From Chishuiella changwenlii (GTDB taxonomy: Bacteria; Bacteroidota; Bacteroidia; Flavobacteriales; Weeksellaceae), in assembly GCF_900142565.1 (NCBI RefSeq), contig NZ_FRBH01000003.1, positions 1 to 64,000 of the forward strand: DNA of 64,000 nucleotides. Reading direction: 5' to 3'. This document shows positions 1 through 7,724 of the stretch, in pieces. The notes under the pieces were generated by a model. The model was not told the DNA's origin. It did no database searches and saw only the letters and a list, made by a program, of their open reading frames with translations. The first letter of the stretch is position 1, and every line of letters begins with the position of its first letter. Both the position numbers and the translations under genes were made by a program.

Positions 1-164
1 AATAATATATAATTGGAAATTACAAATATGGATAAAACACCAATAATTTTTATATTTAGATAAGAAATAATAAAAAGTGGTAATATTACTGTTATTGCTA
101 GTGAAATTAATAAGCCAAATAACAATAGTAAACTATATTTTATTTCTTTAAGTGTCTCATTCAT
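1..164 (-). CDS. Membrane protein, C-terminus cut by window edge
   Basis: An open frame starts at the ATG at 162-164 and is still open at base 1 (54 codons visible). After a short polar start (MNETLKEIKYS) it is almost wholly hydrophobic, with two likely membrane spans at about residues 12-34 and 40-54. Nothing identifies a family. About 25-80 bases upstream it carries an element very similar to the one preceding the operon at 641-4783, so the two units may be co-regulated or may both descend from one mobile element. It could also be a remnant; the rest of the gene lies outside the window. Confidence 0.5.
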   Translation of the reverse strand, partial: MNETLKEIKYSLLLLFGLLISLAITVILPLFIISYLNIKIIGVLSIFVISNYIL

Positions 165-186
165 AAAGTCTCTCGGTTAAAAATTT

Positions 187-245
187 TACGAAGTAAATGA
201 TAGAAAAGTTTCATAAAAAACACCTATATCAGCATTTCGTAAAAT
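187..245 (-). promoter_or_regulatory. Shared upstream element, copy 1
   Basis: Read on the minus strand, this stretch has TACGAAATGC, then a GTTTTT run, a GAAAC half-site and CTTCGTAAAA, in the same order and nearly the same spacing as bases 4791-4853 upstream of the GHKL-ATPase gene. It lies just ahead of the partial membrane-protein gene. It is likely a promoter or operator; the ACGAAA/TTTCGT half-sites look like binding sites, but the binding protein is unknown. Confidence 0.45.
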
Positions 246-296
246 CAACCCTAAATATACAAACAAAACTATATTATATACATTATTGTGTAAAAT

Positions 297-331
297 AAAA
301 ACCTCCTTAAAATAATTATTAAAGAGGTTTT
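297..331. terminator. Rho-independent terminator-like hairpin
   Basis: AAAACCTC pairs with GAGGTTTT across a short AT-rich loop and is flanked by A and T runs, so it could act in both directions. It lies downstream of the gene remnant at 406-570, read on the minus strand. Confidence 0.6.
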
Positions 332-405
332 ATTTATACTATTTTGTGTTTTTGTGCTTAAAATTGGAGTTGTGCAACAGTTACCCTTGTTAGCAGAAGT
401 TTTAA

Positions 406-570
406 CTACCAATCTAATTTTTCTATTTGACTTTCATAAATATCATTTGTTCCTAAATAGGTTTCTTTATCATTTTCAATTTCTTTTAGATAGTAGATTA
501 AGTAATCATTTTTAGGGTAAATTTCTTTTCTATTAAATACATCAAATTCTGTTTTATAAATAGTTATTTT
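406..570 (-). pseudogene. 3' gene remnant without a start codon
   Basis: This frame is open from an in-frame stop at 571-573 to a TAG at 406-408 and contains no Met, Val-GTG or Leu-TTG start that would give a sensible protein. The 54 codons read like real protein (for example YPKNDYLIYYLKEIEND and a closing EKLDW). It is probably the surviving C-terminal end of a deleted gene. The family is not recognised. The rest of 165-640 holds only the upstream element and terminator described separately. Confidence 0.4.
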
Positions 571-640
571 TTATGTATGCAGTGATTTTAATACATCCCA
601 TGCCATATGGGCAAGACGAAAGCTTAGTTATTAGGTGCAG

Positions 641-2455
641 TTATGATTTTTCAGTATAGAATTTATGTATACAATGTAAATTATCGTTCATAATGAAACA
701 TTTTTCTTTAAAGTCATCTCCATAAGGACATTTTTCGATTCTAAGTTTTTTAATAGTATAGAATTCTATATTATTAACCTCTTCGTCATCAATTTTTTCA
801 GCTTCTTCTAACTTATTATAATTTAGTATATCAACGTTAATATCTTCAATATGACCTGTGTAAAACAAGGAAACTACTATGATTTTTTCCACATTTTCAA
901 AAAACTTTTTTTCTCTTGTTTCTTTACCAACTAATTTTCTAATTGTTCTGCCATCGTTAACAACATCTGTAATTAATATAACTTGCTTAAATTTACTATC
1001 AGAATTTTCAAAATTTAATTTATTCTCGAAATCATTATGGTCTTCCCATCTATATGAGTATGGAAGATATGTATAGGGAATAGGATATTTAATGGATGCC
1101 TTACTTGAAATGATATTGCCTTCGTATCCTAAACCAATAATTAAATCAGTATTTTCGATTAAATTCATTTTCTCTAAAATGTCTATAATTGAATTTTTAA
1201 TAAAGTACAAATCTTCTTTATCCTCTAAAAGTTTTGCTGTGTCAATCCAATTATGAGCTCTTGAAGTTGCACTCCAATGAAAGTGTCCTTGATGGAATAA
1301 TTTTTTTTCTTTAATTATATCATAAAGTTTATTTTCAATATCTATATTTTCATATTTGATAATTGTAGAACTTACATGATTTTCTACTAATGTGGTATCA
1401 ATATCTTTATCTTCAATTTCTGGTAGTTGTTCTAAATTGTTTTCTAATATTGGTAACTCTAATTTTCTAAATTCGAAAATTTCCTTTTCTAAACCTGTTA
1501 AATCTTGAACATCTATCTTTGTCCAATTACCAAAATTTGATTCTGTATTACCTTTAACTTTATGTAATGTATAAATATTATTTTTTAAATATAAGCTATT
1601 TTCAGATTTATTGATTTCGTAAATTTTGAAGGAAGCCTGAACGGAAGATATACTACTAAAAGGACCGCTGTCACTTACTGTAATGCTATTTCTATGGGCA
1701 AGAATTTTGGAATTATGAGTATGTTCATTGCCATTTAAAATACATTTAATATTATATCTTTCAAATATTGTAATTAAAGCCTTCTTATTCTCCATTTCCC
1801 ATTGACCAGAAGTTTTATCTTCATGCTCACCTTCCAAATTATGATGTAAACATAAGACTAATTCTTCATTAGGATAAGCTACTTTGATTGCTTTTAGTTC
1901 TTCCTCCAGCTTATCAATTGGCAAAAAACCATGACCTCCATTTTGATTTACAATATAGTTTGAATTTACTGCTAGTAAAATAATATCTTCAATATTTAAA
2001 GTATCAATAATTAAATTGTCATTGTCGAAATCATCACTTTTAACATTTTTGTAAAACTCACTAAAATTTTTAAGTTTAATTTGATTTATAACTTCTGTAG
2101 AGACTTCAACTTCTTCTCGTAACTCATTTTTTATTGAATCTCTATGCACATCGTGATCGCCTGGAATTAGTAATAGATGATTTGAATCTATATTTAATTC
2201 TGATAAAATATGATTAATAAGTCTTTCTGCTTCTTTAAATTCTAGTCTTTCAGCGATATTTGTTATATCACCGGTTATTATCAAGTATTTATTTTTACTT
2301 TGTATTGAATTAATTTTGTCAATAAATTGATTTACATAACTTAAATTCTGATCATTAGGCTCGTAAGTTAAGTATGTATCTGTGTTAGCAGGTCCAAATC
2401 TTTTACTTTGATCAGAAATATGTAAATCAGAAATATGTATAATTATATCATTCAT
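641..2455 (-). CDS. Calcineurin-like phosphoesterase fused to a PRTase-like domain
   Basis: Residues 1-250 carry the full metallophosphoesterase motif set: D10-x-H12, G62-D63, GDHD at 99-102 (usually GNHD), H204/H205 and H245-x-H247, so the dimetal site looks intact. Residues about 380-560 resemble an orotate phosphoribosyltransferase: QGHFHWSATSRAHNWID, a GLGYEG turn near 451-456, and ITDVVNDGRT near 495-504, close to the PRPP-binding consensus. The start overlaps the end of the STAS/PRTase gene by 8 bases, indicating translational coupling. It is the third gene of a minus-strand operon beginning at 4783. Its substrate is unknown; a nucleotide or PRPP-derived molecule would fit both domains (inference). 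No signal peptide is seen, so it should act in the cytoplasm. Confidence 0.8.
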   Translation of the reverse strand: MNDIIIHISDLHISDQSKRFGPANTDTYLTYEPNDQNLSYVNQFIDKINSIQSKNKYLIITGDITNIAERLEFKEAERLINHILSELNIDSNHLLLIPGDHDVHRDSIKNELREEVEVSTEVINQIKLKNFSEFYKNVKSDDFDNDNLIIDTLNIEDIILLAVNSNYIVNQNGGHGFLPIDKLEEELKAIKVAYPNEELVLCLHHNLEGEHEDKTSGQWEMENKKALITIFERYNIKCILNGNEHTHNSKILAHRNSITVSDSGPFSSISSVQASFKIYEINKSENSLYLKNNIYTLHKVKGNTESNFGNWTKIDVQDLTGLEKEIFEFRKLELPILENNLEQLPEIEDKDIDTTLVENHVSSTIIKYENIDIENKLYDIIKEKKLFHQGHFHWSATSRAHNWIDTAKLLEDKEDLYFIKNSIIDILEKMNLIENTDLIIGLGYEGNIISSKASIKYPIPYTYLPYSYRWEDHNDFENKLNFENSDSKFKQVILITDVVNDGRTIRKLVGKETREKKFFENVEKIIVVSLFYTGHIEDINVDILNYNKLEEAEKIDDEEVNNIEFYTIKKLRIEKCPYGDDFKEKCFIMNDNLHCIHKFYTEKS

Positions 2456-3545
2456 TAGTTTCTTTTTTATTCTTTAAATTAGTTGATATAAAATAACCTA
2501 AATCTTCATTGTTTGTACTATCAATTGCAAATACAGCAATTGTAGCATCCTTTCTTTTAATATCTTTCTTTTTTAAAGTTTCTGTTTTAATTAGCGAAAC
2601 ATTTCCTAGATATTTCCCTCCTAAAAACTCAATAATATTTTTCACAATTTTAACCTCTGTTCCTAAGCATACTAAATCAGAAACAACAATATAATTTCTG
2701 TTTTCTATTATATTTTTATTTAAAGAATTATAAATTCGATTTATAGGTCCAATTTTATCTAAAACCAAAATATCTAACTTTAGTAGATTAGATAATATAG
2801 ATGTTATATATGAACTATTTAAACTCTGACAAACTAATATTGGAGCATTGTAAATACTATTGTTTTCTACATCGTAAAATGGAATAGGACCGTTTTCTCT
2901 CCATTCTTTCAATATTTTCAAAGCCAACTTATAAATACTGTATATACAAAATGATTTTTGTTCAGAAATAAACATTTTAATATTTATGTATGATTCTAAA
3001 TATACAAAAGATGAAGTATGAGGCTCTTGATGTTTTATACTGTAAATCTTCAATTTTTCTATGAAATCTTTATTGAAAATGGCTTCAATATTAAAATCAT
3101 GAGGTATGAAATTGCAATTACCATCTTCAACTAGGTAATATCTGAAATACCCATTTTTTTTTCTTGGTTTTAATGTGCCTTTATCATAAAATGTTAAATA
3201 TGTACAAAGATTGTTTATATTACTTATGTTATTATAACCAAATGAATTAATTAATTCATCCGTAACATTCAATAAAGCAATTTGAAACCCATTACTTTTT
3301 AACTTTGTAAAATATTGACTTAAGTTATCTTGCGAACCTTCTATATTATGAAGGTCAAATGCAATACTTTTAATAATTTGATCTGAATTTAAAATATCAT
3401 CACAAATTCTATCTAGTGTAATAGATTGCAATCTATCACAAAATACACCACTATTGTTTTCTTCTATAAAATTTGATGTTAAAACTTCTTCACTATGTAA
3501 ATCATAATAAATGAAGTTTTCTGCATTTAGTTTTGATATTATCAT
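2448..3545 (-). CDS. STAS-like domain plus phosphoribosyltransferase-like domain
   Basis: Residues about 57-105 follow the STAS (anti-anti-sigma factor antagonist) pattern: a strand IKSIAFDLHNIEGS, a helix, then GFQIALLNVTDEL. Residues about 230-330 follow a type I PRTase: PILVCQSLNSS, a K-x-GP loop, and YIVVSDLVCLGTEV at 285-298, a degenerate PRPP loop in which the usual second acidic residue (DD/DE) is missing. Catalysis may therefore be lost or altered. The gene starts 5 bases after the GHKL ATPase gene and overlaps the phosphoesterase gene by 8 bases. A STAS-like partner beside a GHKL ATPase recalls SpoIIAA/SpoIIAB partner switching, which is inference from architecture only. Confidence 0.65.
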   Translation of the reverse strand: MIISKLNAENFIYYDLHSEEVLTSNFIEENNSGVFCDRLQSITLDRICDDILNSDQIIKSIAFDLHNIEGSQDNLSQYFTKLKSNGFQIALLNVTDELINSFGYNNISNINNLCTYLTFYDKGTLKPRKKNGYFRYYLVEDGNCNFIPHDFNIEAIFNKDFIEKLKIYSIKHQEPHTSSFVYLESYINIKMFISEQKSFCIYSIYKLALKILKEWRENGPIPFYDVENNSIYNAPILVCQSLNSSYITSILSNLLKLDILVLDKIGPINRIYNSLNKNIIENRNYIVVSDLVCLGTEVKIVKNIIEFLGGKYLGNVSLIKTETLKKKDIKRKDATIAVFAIDSTNNEDLGYFISTNLKNKKETNE

Positions 3546-3550
3546 AGTAA

Positions 3551-4783
3551 TTAGTTTGGTATTTCAACTTCAATATGTACCCCTTTAAATCTGACATTAT
3601 AAAATCTAATGGAAGAAAATTTAGTTTCTTCAGAGTAATATTTAATTGTTGCGTTTATAATTTTTTCAAATTGTTTTGAAATTAAGTTCTTTTTATCAAT
3701 TATTGCTTGCTGGTAATCATTTAGTGAAATTTTCTCTAATTCAAACAATTTATGTGATTCTAGAATTTCATCTCTTAATTCATTTAGAGAAGTTATATAT
3801 TTAAAAATTCTGTTAGAGATTATTATTTGACAATTATTGGTATGAAGTCTGAAGTAACCATTACTATGTAAGACTACATTTAACATCAAATCAAATAGTC
3901 CCTTTCTTTCTTTAAGAGAAGAATAAAACAATATTTCAAAAATTTCTAACAGATTTTCAATAAAGTATTTATTTATAGAAGTTGGAAATTGCAGAGTAGT
4001 GTTACTTTCGAATTCATTCTTTTTATAATAAAATGGTAAATTTTGTTTAGAATTCAATGAGTTCTTAAAGCCGATTCCATTGTCTGAAATAGAAAATTTA
4101 GTTTGATATTTATCCACAAACATCATCGCATATGTTGTAGATTGTGAATGAATTACTCCGTTCGTTATTAATTCTGAAAGTATATTAATATATTCATTAT
4201 GATTATTTGCAGTATTGATATTGTCATATAAAAGTTCACCGAAGTGTGTTTGAACATTATATGAAATTATTGAATTCACGTGATCTCGAAGTTGGATTTC
4301 GTTTTCAAAATCAAAATCTATATTAGGAAAATCTTTCTTTTTATACGATTTAATTATGTGTTCTTTACGAATTTCATTTCCTTGAAATGCTCCTAGATAA
4401 TTTTCATTATAATAAAGAATTTTGTTCTCTCTTGAGATTTTAAAAAAATCTGCTCTAAATAAAAATCCTAAAACCTTTATAGTTGCATGATTATTATTTA
4501 AATATAGTTCTAATGATTTTTTGTGAAATTTGCTTAATTGTTCTATTATACTTAATAATAAAGGAGTTGATATTGGATCAATCCGATATATTGCACTAAA
4601 AATTTCTGTATCACCTTTCTGAAATAATAAGAATTTAATATCTTCCGACTTATTGTTCTTATAATATTCAGCTAATTTTGGAAGAAATTCTGTGTAAAAA
4701 ATTAATGGTGTAAAATTTCTTCCATCATCTAAAATTGGAATCATACTATTTAAAGTGTGTTTGTTAATAATTGCACCTAACAT
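3551..4783 (-). CDS. GHKL-type ATPase, histidine-kinase-like without an HK core
   Basis: A GHKL ATP-binding fold is visible in the middle: an N-box ELITNGVIH (E204, N208) and a G1 box SDNGIGF (D234, G236, G238). The C-terminus closes with GVHIEVEIP, typical of the last strand of such domains. No phospho-acceptor H-box and no membrane segment is seen, so a classical sensor kinase is unlikely; an anti-sigma-like ATPase or a GHKL motor is more plausible. Residues 1-190 are unassigned, with a short FLFRADFFKIS motif. It is the first gene of the three-gene operon and has its own upstream element (4791-4853). It is very AT-rich, like the rest of this island. Confidence 0.7.
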   Translation of the reverse strand: MLGAIINKHTLNSMIPILDDGRNFTPLIFYTEFLPKLAEYYKNNKSEDIKFLLFQKGDTEIFSAIYRIDPISTPLLLSIIEQLSKFHKKSLELYLNNNHATIKVLGFLFRADFFKISRENKILYYNENYLGAFQGNEIRKEHIIKSYKKKDFPNIDFDFENEIQLRDHVNSIISYNVQTHFGELLYDNINTANNHNEYINILSELITNGVIHSQSTTYAMMFVDKYQTKFSISDNGIGFKNSLNSKQNLPFYYKKNEFESNTTLQFPTSINKYFIENLLEIFEILFYSSLKERKGLFDLMLNVVLHSNGYFRLHTNNCQIIISNRIFKYITSLNELRDEILESHKLFELEKISLNDYQQAIIDKKNLISKQFEKIINATIKYYSEETKFSSIRFYNVRFKGVHIEVEIPN

Positions 4784-4790
4784 TATTTTT

Positions 4791-4853
4791 TACGAAACTA
4801 CTATACCTTTAGTTTCGTGAAAAACTCTCTAAACCTGCATTTCGTATAAATAG
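4791..4853 (-). promoter_or_regulatory. Shared upstream element, copy 2, with 9-bp inverted repeat
   Basis: ACGAAACTA (4792-4800) and TAGTTTCGT (4810-4818) form a perfect 9-base inverted repeat ending 8 bases before the ATG at 4783. Further upstream is GCATTTCGTA. The arrangement matches bases 187-245 ahead of the partial gene. Position and symmetry suggest an operator, or a 5'-UTR hairpin hiding the translation start. Confidence 0.5.
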
Positions 4854-4910
4854 CAAATATATAAATTAATCTAATTTATAACCATTGTTGTATATATAAA
4901 TAATTGAATA

Positions 4911-4936
4911 AAAAAAGCTTTATCTGAAGCTCTTTT
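4911..4936. terminator. Weak terminator-like hairpin
   Basis: AAAGCTT pairs imperfectly with AAGCTCTTT (one bulge) between an A run and a T run, just after the stop of the remnant at 4948-5211 in minus orientation. Confidence 0.35.
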
Positions 4937-4947
4937 ATTTATTTCAA

Positions 4948-5211
4948 TTAATTATTGTAAAACTTATTAAAGTCTTCAAAAAAATCTGATAAGCTAATTT
5001 TTTCATACTTCAAAAGTAAAGCGAAATTAAAAGTTTCTCCTTTTTTGTTGCAAAAACCAATTACATTGACTTCTTTCTTAAATTTAGAAAACAATAAAAA
5101 GCTGTAGCTTAGCTTAGTTAAAAATTGAAAGTTTTGGCTTTCTAATTCGCTACTATCCCAGAGCTGCGAAACGTTAGTTTTAATTTTACAAAGACAACCT
5201 AAAACAAGAAT
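4948..5211 (-). pseudogene. C-terminal gene remnant without a start
   Basis: An 87-codon frame open from a stop at 5212-5214 to TAA at 4948-4950 with no usable start codon. The composition looks like a real soluble protein (LTKLSYSFLLFSKF, then GFCNKKGETFNFALLLKYE). It is followed by a weak hairpin, as a real 3' end would be. Its 5' part seems to have been lost where it meets the plus-strand ORF at 5217. Family not recognised. Confidence 0.4.
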
Positions 5212-5216
5212 TTAAT

Positions 5217-5387
5217 ATGGGATTTTTTAAGAAAATATTTGGATATAAAAACGAAATCCAAAAAACTCATCAAAATATTTCAAGTATAACATTAAACAGA
5301 ATTTCTTGGTCTTTTTCAACTAAATTCTATGTAGATTCTGAAGAATTTAATAAAGATGTTTTTCAAATTTTGGAAAATCAACTTTGA
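5217..5387 (+). CDS. 56-aa ORF, probably a truncated gene start
   Basis: This plus-strand ORF has a good start (MGFFKKIFGYKNEIQ) but its last dozen codons overlap the antisense end of the peptidase remnant at 5347-5730. The simplest reading is that the first 40-odd residues are the N-terminus of a gene whose remainder was deleted, with the stop supplied by unrelated DNA. No family is recognised. It is the only plus-strand ORF in the first 24 kb that reads like protein. Confidence 0.3.
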   Translation: MGFFKKIFGYKNEIQKTHQNISSITLNRISWSFSTKFYVDSEEFNKDVFQILENQL

Positions 5388-5730
5388 CTATAGGATGTTC
5401 TTTGATTTTTTTTTCGTCGACTGGGTTATTATAATTATTTTTAACAATAGAGAATCCAAAATGCCCCGTTCTAAAGAATCTAGACCATTCTTTAATTAGG
5501 TTTTGACAATCTACAAGAGTTTCAGCGCTTTTTGCTTTTTCATTTGTTTTTTGATTGAGAGCGTTGTAAGCATTCTGACCTTTTTTATCTATAATATATT
5601 GGAATCCCGCATCGTTTTCCTCAAATGTTTTTTTTACCCAAGCGAAGTTTTCTTCGCAGTTGCACTCTTGTCCAAAGCTGGGAATTGATATTAAAGTCAA
5701 TAATAAAGTTACTAGGTTTAATTTTATCAT
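5347..5730 (-). pseudogene. S41-family peptidase-like gene, only the N-terminus left
   Basis: The 127 residues start with a signal peptide (cut near SFGQ-ECNC) and continue with the pattern seen at the N-terminus of flavobacterial S41 (tail-specific/C-terminal processing) peptidases: WVKKTFEENDAGFQYII, a helical stretch, then FRTGHFGFS and VDFPKFEKHL. The PDZ-like and catalytic Ser/Lys regions, expected several hundred residues further on, are missing; the frame stops at 5347 where unrelated plus-strand sequence begins. It is therefore called a truncated gene. The family assignment rests on recalled N-terminal patterns and is moderately secure. Confidence 0.55.
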
Positions 5731-5863
5731 TTTTTATAAATATTTGATTATTGATTTGAGGAGTGGAAGAATATTTCAAATTTAGTGATTATAAAATGAA
5801 TGATAATAAATAATTTAATGTATTAGATTGTGATTCAATAGATTCACTGGTTTTATTTTTTTA

Positions 5864-5985
5864 TTAAAACCCACCAGCATAATCTGTTGTGGTAATTTTA
5901 GACCCATCAGTTACAACTTTTCTTAACTTTACACCACTCGCATCATAACTATAGTTAATCTCTTAGATGCATTACAAATAAATTC
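5864..5985 (-). pseudogene. RHS core remnant, module A
   Basis: Read on the minus strand this gives YDASGVKLRKVVTDG then KITTTDYAGGF and a stop. The live RHS gene has YDASGVKLRKVVTDG and QITTTDYSGGF at about 13370-13460, so this is a displaced copy of that part of the core. Upstream, NASK remains but a 1-base deletion (AAGAGATTAAC against AAGAAAATTAAC) breaks the frame. The stretch 5731-5863 holds nothing I can identify. Confidence 0.75.
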
Positions 5986-5988
5986 TCT

Positions 5989-6066
5989 CGTAAAAGTAAT
6001 TAAGATTTCTTTAATGAAAATATAGGTATATTATAAAATATAAAAGCCAGCAAATAGCTGGCTTTT
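5989..6066 (-). repeat. Module-boundary repeat R, copy 1
   Basis: It contains the 26-base unit (AAGTAATTAAGATTTCTTTA on the plus strand is its centre) found four times between 5.9 and 11.7 kb, followed by an AT spacer and a terminator hairpin. In copies 1-3 it joins an RHS core fragment on its low-coordinate side. In this copy the spacer and hairpin sequence diverge from the other three. Confidence 0.7.
6042..6066. terminator. Terminator hairpin of repeat R copy 1
   Basis: AAAAGCCAG pairs with CTGGCTTTT around a 7-base loop, with T/A-rich flanks. It lies downstream of the lipoprotein gene at 6133-6561. Confidence 0.7.
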
Positions 6067-6095
6067 GGTTATTTTAAAAATTAATATTTTCTTAT

Positions 6096-6130
6096 TTAGT
6101 CACTAACAGGATGATCGCGCTAGCTGGGTT
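6096..6130 (-). repeat. ASxxILLVT repeat, copy 1
   Basis: On the minus strand this reads GCTAGCGCGATCATCCTG followed by TTAGTGACT. Related strings occur at 8876-8912 and 10064-10098, each directly after the stop of a small secreted-protein gene. All three could encode an A-S-x-x-I-L-L-x-T peptide, though whether they are ever translated is unknown. Confidence 0.5.
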
Positions 6131-6132
6131 AT

Positions 6133-6561
6133 TTACCTTAACACTGCTTTATCTTTTCGAGATTTATGCAATATTTTTTTTTCTTTTGTTTGAGTATTAA
6201 TTAATGATATTGTACTATCATTAATTATTTTATATTGATAATCCCATTGACATCTTATATTAATAACGGAATCGTTTATTAATTTCCACTTATTACATTT
6301 TCCTATTAATTTACTATATGCTGTCAATTTATAATGTTGTCTTTTACCATCAATAGTTACAGCATAAAATTCACATTCACCGTTCTTGGAAAAACTTAAA
6401 GATTGAATCTGATTCTCATTTGAAATTTTACTATATTTATAGTAATCCCAATAGGTAGTATGCTCTTTTGTTAAGATTTCTGAAATATCATTCTTAGTTT
6501 TGCATTGAAACAATAATATACAACTTAGAAGGATCAGATAATGTTTGATATTTAAAACCAT
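6133..6561 (-). CDS. Small lipoprotein, candidate orphan immunity protein
   Basis: 142 residues with a lipoprotein signal (LLFQC, lipid-accepting Cys20). The mature part is strand-rich with many Trp/Tyr and two later cysteines, and the pattern of short strands (INIRCQWDYQYKIINDST) suggests a small beta-barrel or lipocalin-like fold; no family is certain. It lies in the array of displaced RHS modules, and an in-frame coding remnant runs into its start codon from upstream. The inferred role is protection of the cell envelope against a toxin tip that is now degraded. Confidence 0.5.
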   Translation of the reverse strand: MVLNIKHYLILLSCILLFQCKTKNDISEILTKEHTTYWDYYKYSKISNENQIQSLSFSKNGECEFYAVTIDGKRQHYKLTAYSKLIGKCNKWKLINDSVINIRCQWDYQYKIINDSTISLINTQTKEKKILHKSRKDKAVLR

Positions 6562-6663
6562 TATATGTATTTTACCATTAACTTTTAGATTATAAATAGC
6601 ATTAGAAGTATTACCATAAACGGAAGGGATTGATAAATGAAGGCTACCATTATAACTCTCATG
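6562..6663 (-). pseudogene. 34-codon coding remnant fused in frame to next gene
   Basis: Directly upstream of and in frame with the lipoprotein start at 6561, codons read HESYNGSLHLSIPSVYGN and then NLKVNGKIHI, with an in-frame TAG at 6664-6666. This is protein-like and unlike an untranslated leader. It is probably the tail of a lost toxin or other exported protein. Confidence 0.35.
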
Positions 6664-6691
6664 CTATTTTTTGGGGATTTCCAAGCAAGGT

Positions 6692-6934
6692 TTATCTAGT
6701 TTGATTTAGACATGACAATATGTTTTTATTTACTATTACTTTATTTTCTGATTTATAAGCTATAAATCCCTGTTGAAATGAAAATAAAAATAATGAATTT
6801 TCATGACTTATATTAATATTCTCATCAATAGTAAAATTAACTATGAAAAAATTTTCTTCATAAAAGCATCTTCTCCAATTTATATTATGCAAATAACCAT
6901 TCATTAATATCTTTGTTTTTACATTTTTTTCCAT
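6692..6934 (-). CDS. Hypothetical 80-aa protein in RHS module array
   Basis: 80 residues without a signal peptide, starting MEKNVKTKILMNGYLHN. It is rich in Phe, Asn and Tyr and probably beta-structured. An in-frame stop lies a few codons upstream of the ATG, so the start is constrained. No family recognised. The neighbours are lipoprotein genes of the array. It could be a small cytoplasmic immunity protein or the shortened end of a longer gene. Confidence 0.4.
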   Translation of the reverse strand: MEKNVKTKILMNGYLHNINWRRCFYEENFFIVNFTIDENINISHENSLFLFSFQQGFIAYKSENKVIVNKNILSCLNQTR

Positions 6935-7085
6935 TATTAAAAAAATATACTATTTATTATCTTTTAAAATATACCATTTATATTTTTTTCTTGAATATAA
7001 AATCTGTATCATATGAAAAGAAGTTATGTTCTACAATAACATTAGATTTATTGATTGTCTTATAATAACTAACACATCTGATACC

Positions 7086-7580
7086 TTACCTTCTTTTTAG
7101 TTTATAATAAAAAAAATCATTATTTACTTCAATTGAAATATTAACTGTATCGTGTATACTTTTGTCAATTTGGTTTTTACTACAAACCATTCTTAAATTG
7201 ATTGTCTCTTTTGGATTCATGATTATCATATTTGCAGGTATTGTAGTATCATTTAAATAATCTAAAGGTGGTCTAAATATTGATTTTGTAACAATTAATG
7301 AATCGAAACATAATTTGTATTTTGAATTAATTGAATAACTTATTTTTTTTAAATTCTTTTTTTCATTTGAAATGTTATGAATACTGATGTATGAAAAATT
7401 TTCTTTTGTTGCAATATATTCATAACCAAAAACAGGTTTAATAATAAAGTCTTTACTATTGGTATTTTCTTCAATTATTTTATATTCAAAAACTTTCGGA
7501 GGAGGAGGAACTAAGCATGATATAAACAATGTAAAAAAACATATAATAAAAACATGTAATAAAAATTTTAATAATTTCAT
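7086..7580 (-). CDS. Small lipoprotein, candidate orphan immunity protein
   Basis: 164 residues with a strong lipoprotein signal (FISC, Cys22) followed by a proline string (LVPPPP). The mature part looks like one beta-sandwich: SYISIHNISNEKKNLKK, a paired-cysteine segment, and a closing DTVNISIEVNND strand. No family is recognised. It follows the pre-toxin remnant at 7616-7721 by about 35 bases, the arrangement expected of an immunity gene behind an RHS tip. Function inferred from context only. Confidence 0.5.
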   Translation of the reverse strand: MKLLKFLLHVFIICFFTLFISCLVPPPPKVFEYKIIEENTNSKDFIIKPVFGYEYIATKENFSYISIHNISNEKKNLKKISYSINSKYKLCFDSLIVTKSIFRPPLDYLNDTTIPANMIIMNPKETINLRMVCSKNQIDKSIHDTVNISIEVNNDFFYYKLKRR

Positions 7581-7615
7581 AATTATTCATCTATAAACCT
7601 TAAATAATTTCATTC

Positions 7616-7721
7616 TTATGCAGCAAGAGAACCTATTGCTCCTGCAACAAAATCTTCATAGAAGTTACCATCTTGCATCATAACTATAGTTAATTTTCTT
7701 AGATGCATTCCAAAGAATTTC
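7616..7721 (-). pseudogene. RHS core and pre-toxin remnant, module B
   Basis: The upper half still encodes LWNASKKINYSYDA, identical in pattern to the live RHS core, then runs into a stop. A shifted frame continues with GNFYEDFVAGAIGSLAA and another stop. The same GNFYE/GAIGSLAA segment is longer in module C at 8306-8514, so it is the remains of a C-terminal pre-toxin region. Confidence 0.7.
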
Positions 7722-7724
7722 TTT

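Noticed and set aside
361-400. GGAGTTGTGCAACAG...GTTAGCAG strings that look like integron attC core sites, also CTGCGAAACGTTAG near 5164
   Set aside because: The bases do not fit RYYYAAC/GTTRRRY and no integrase or consistent paired sites are present; kept only as context for decayed cassettes.
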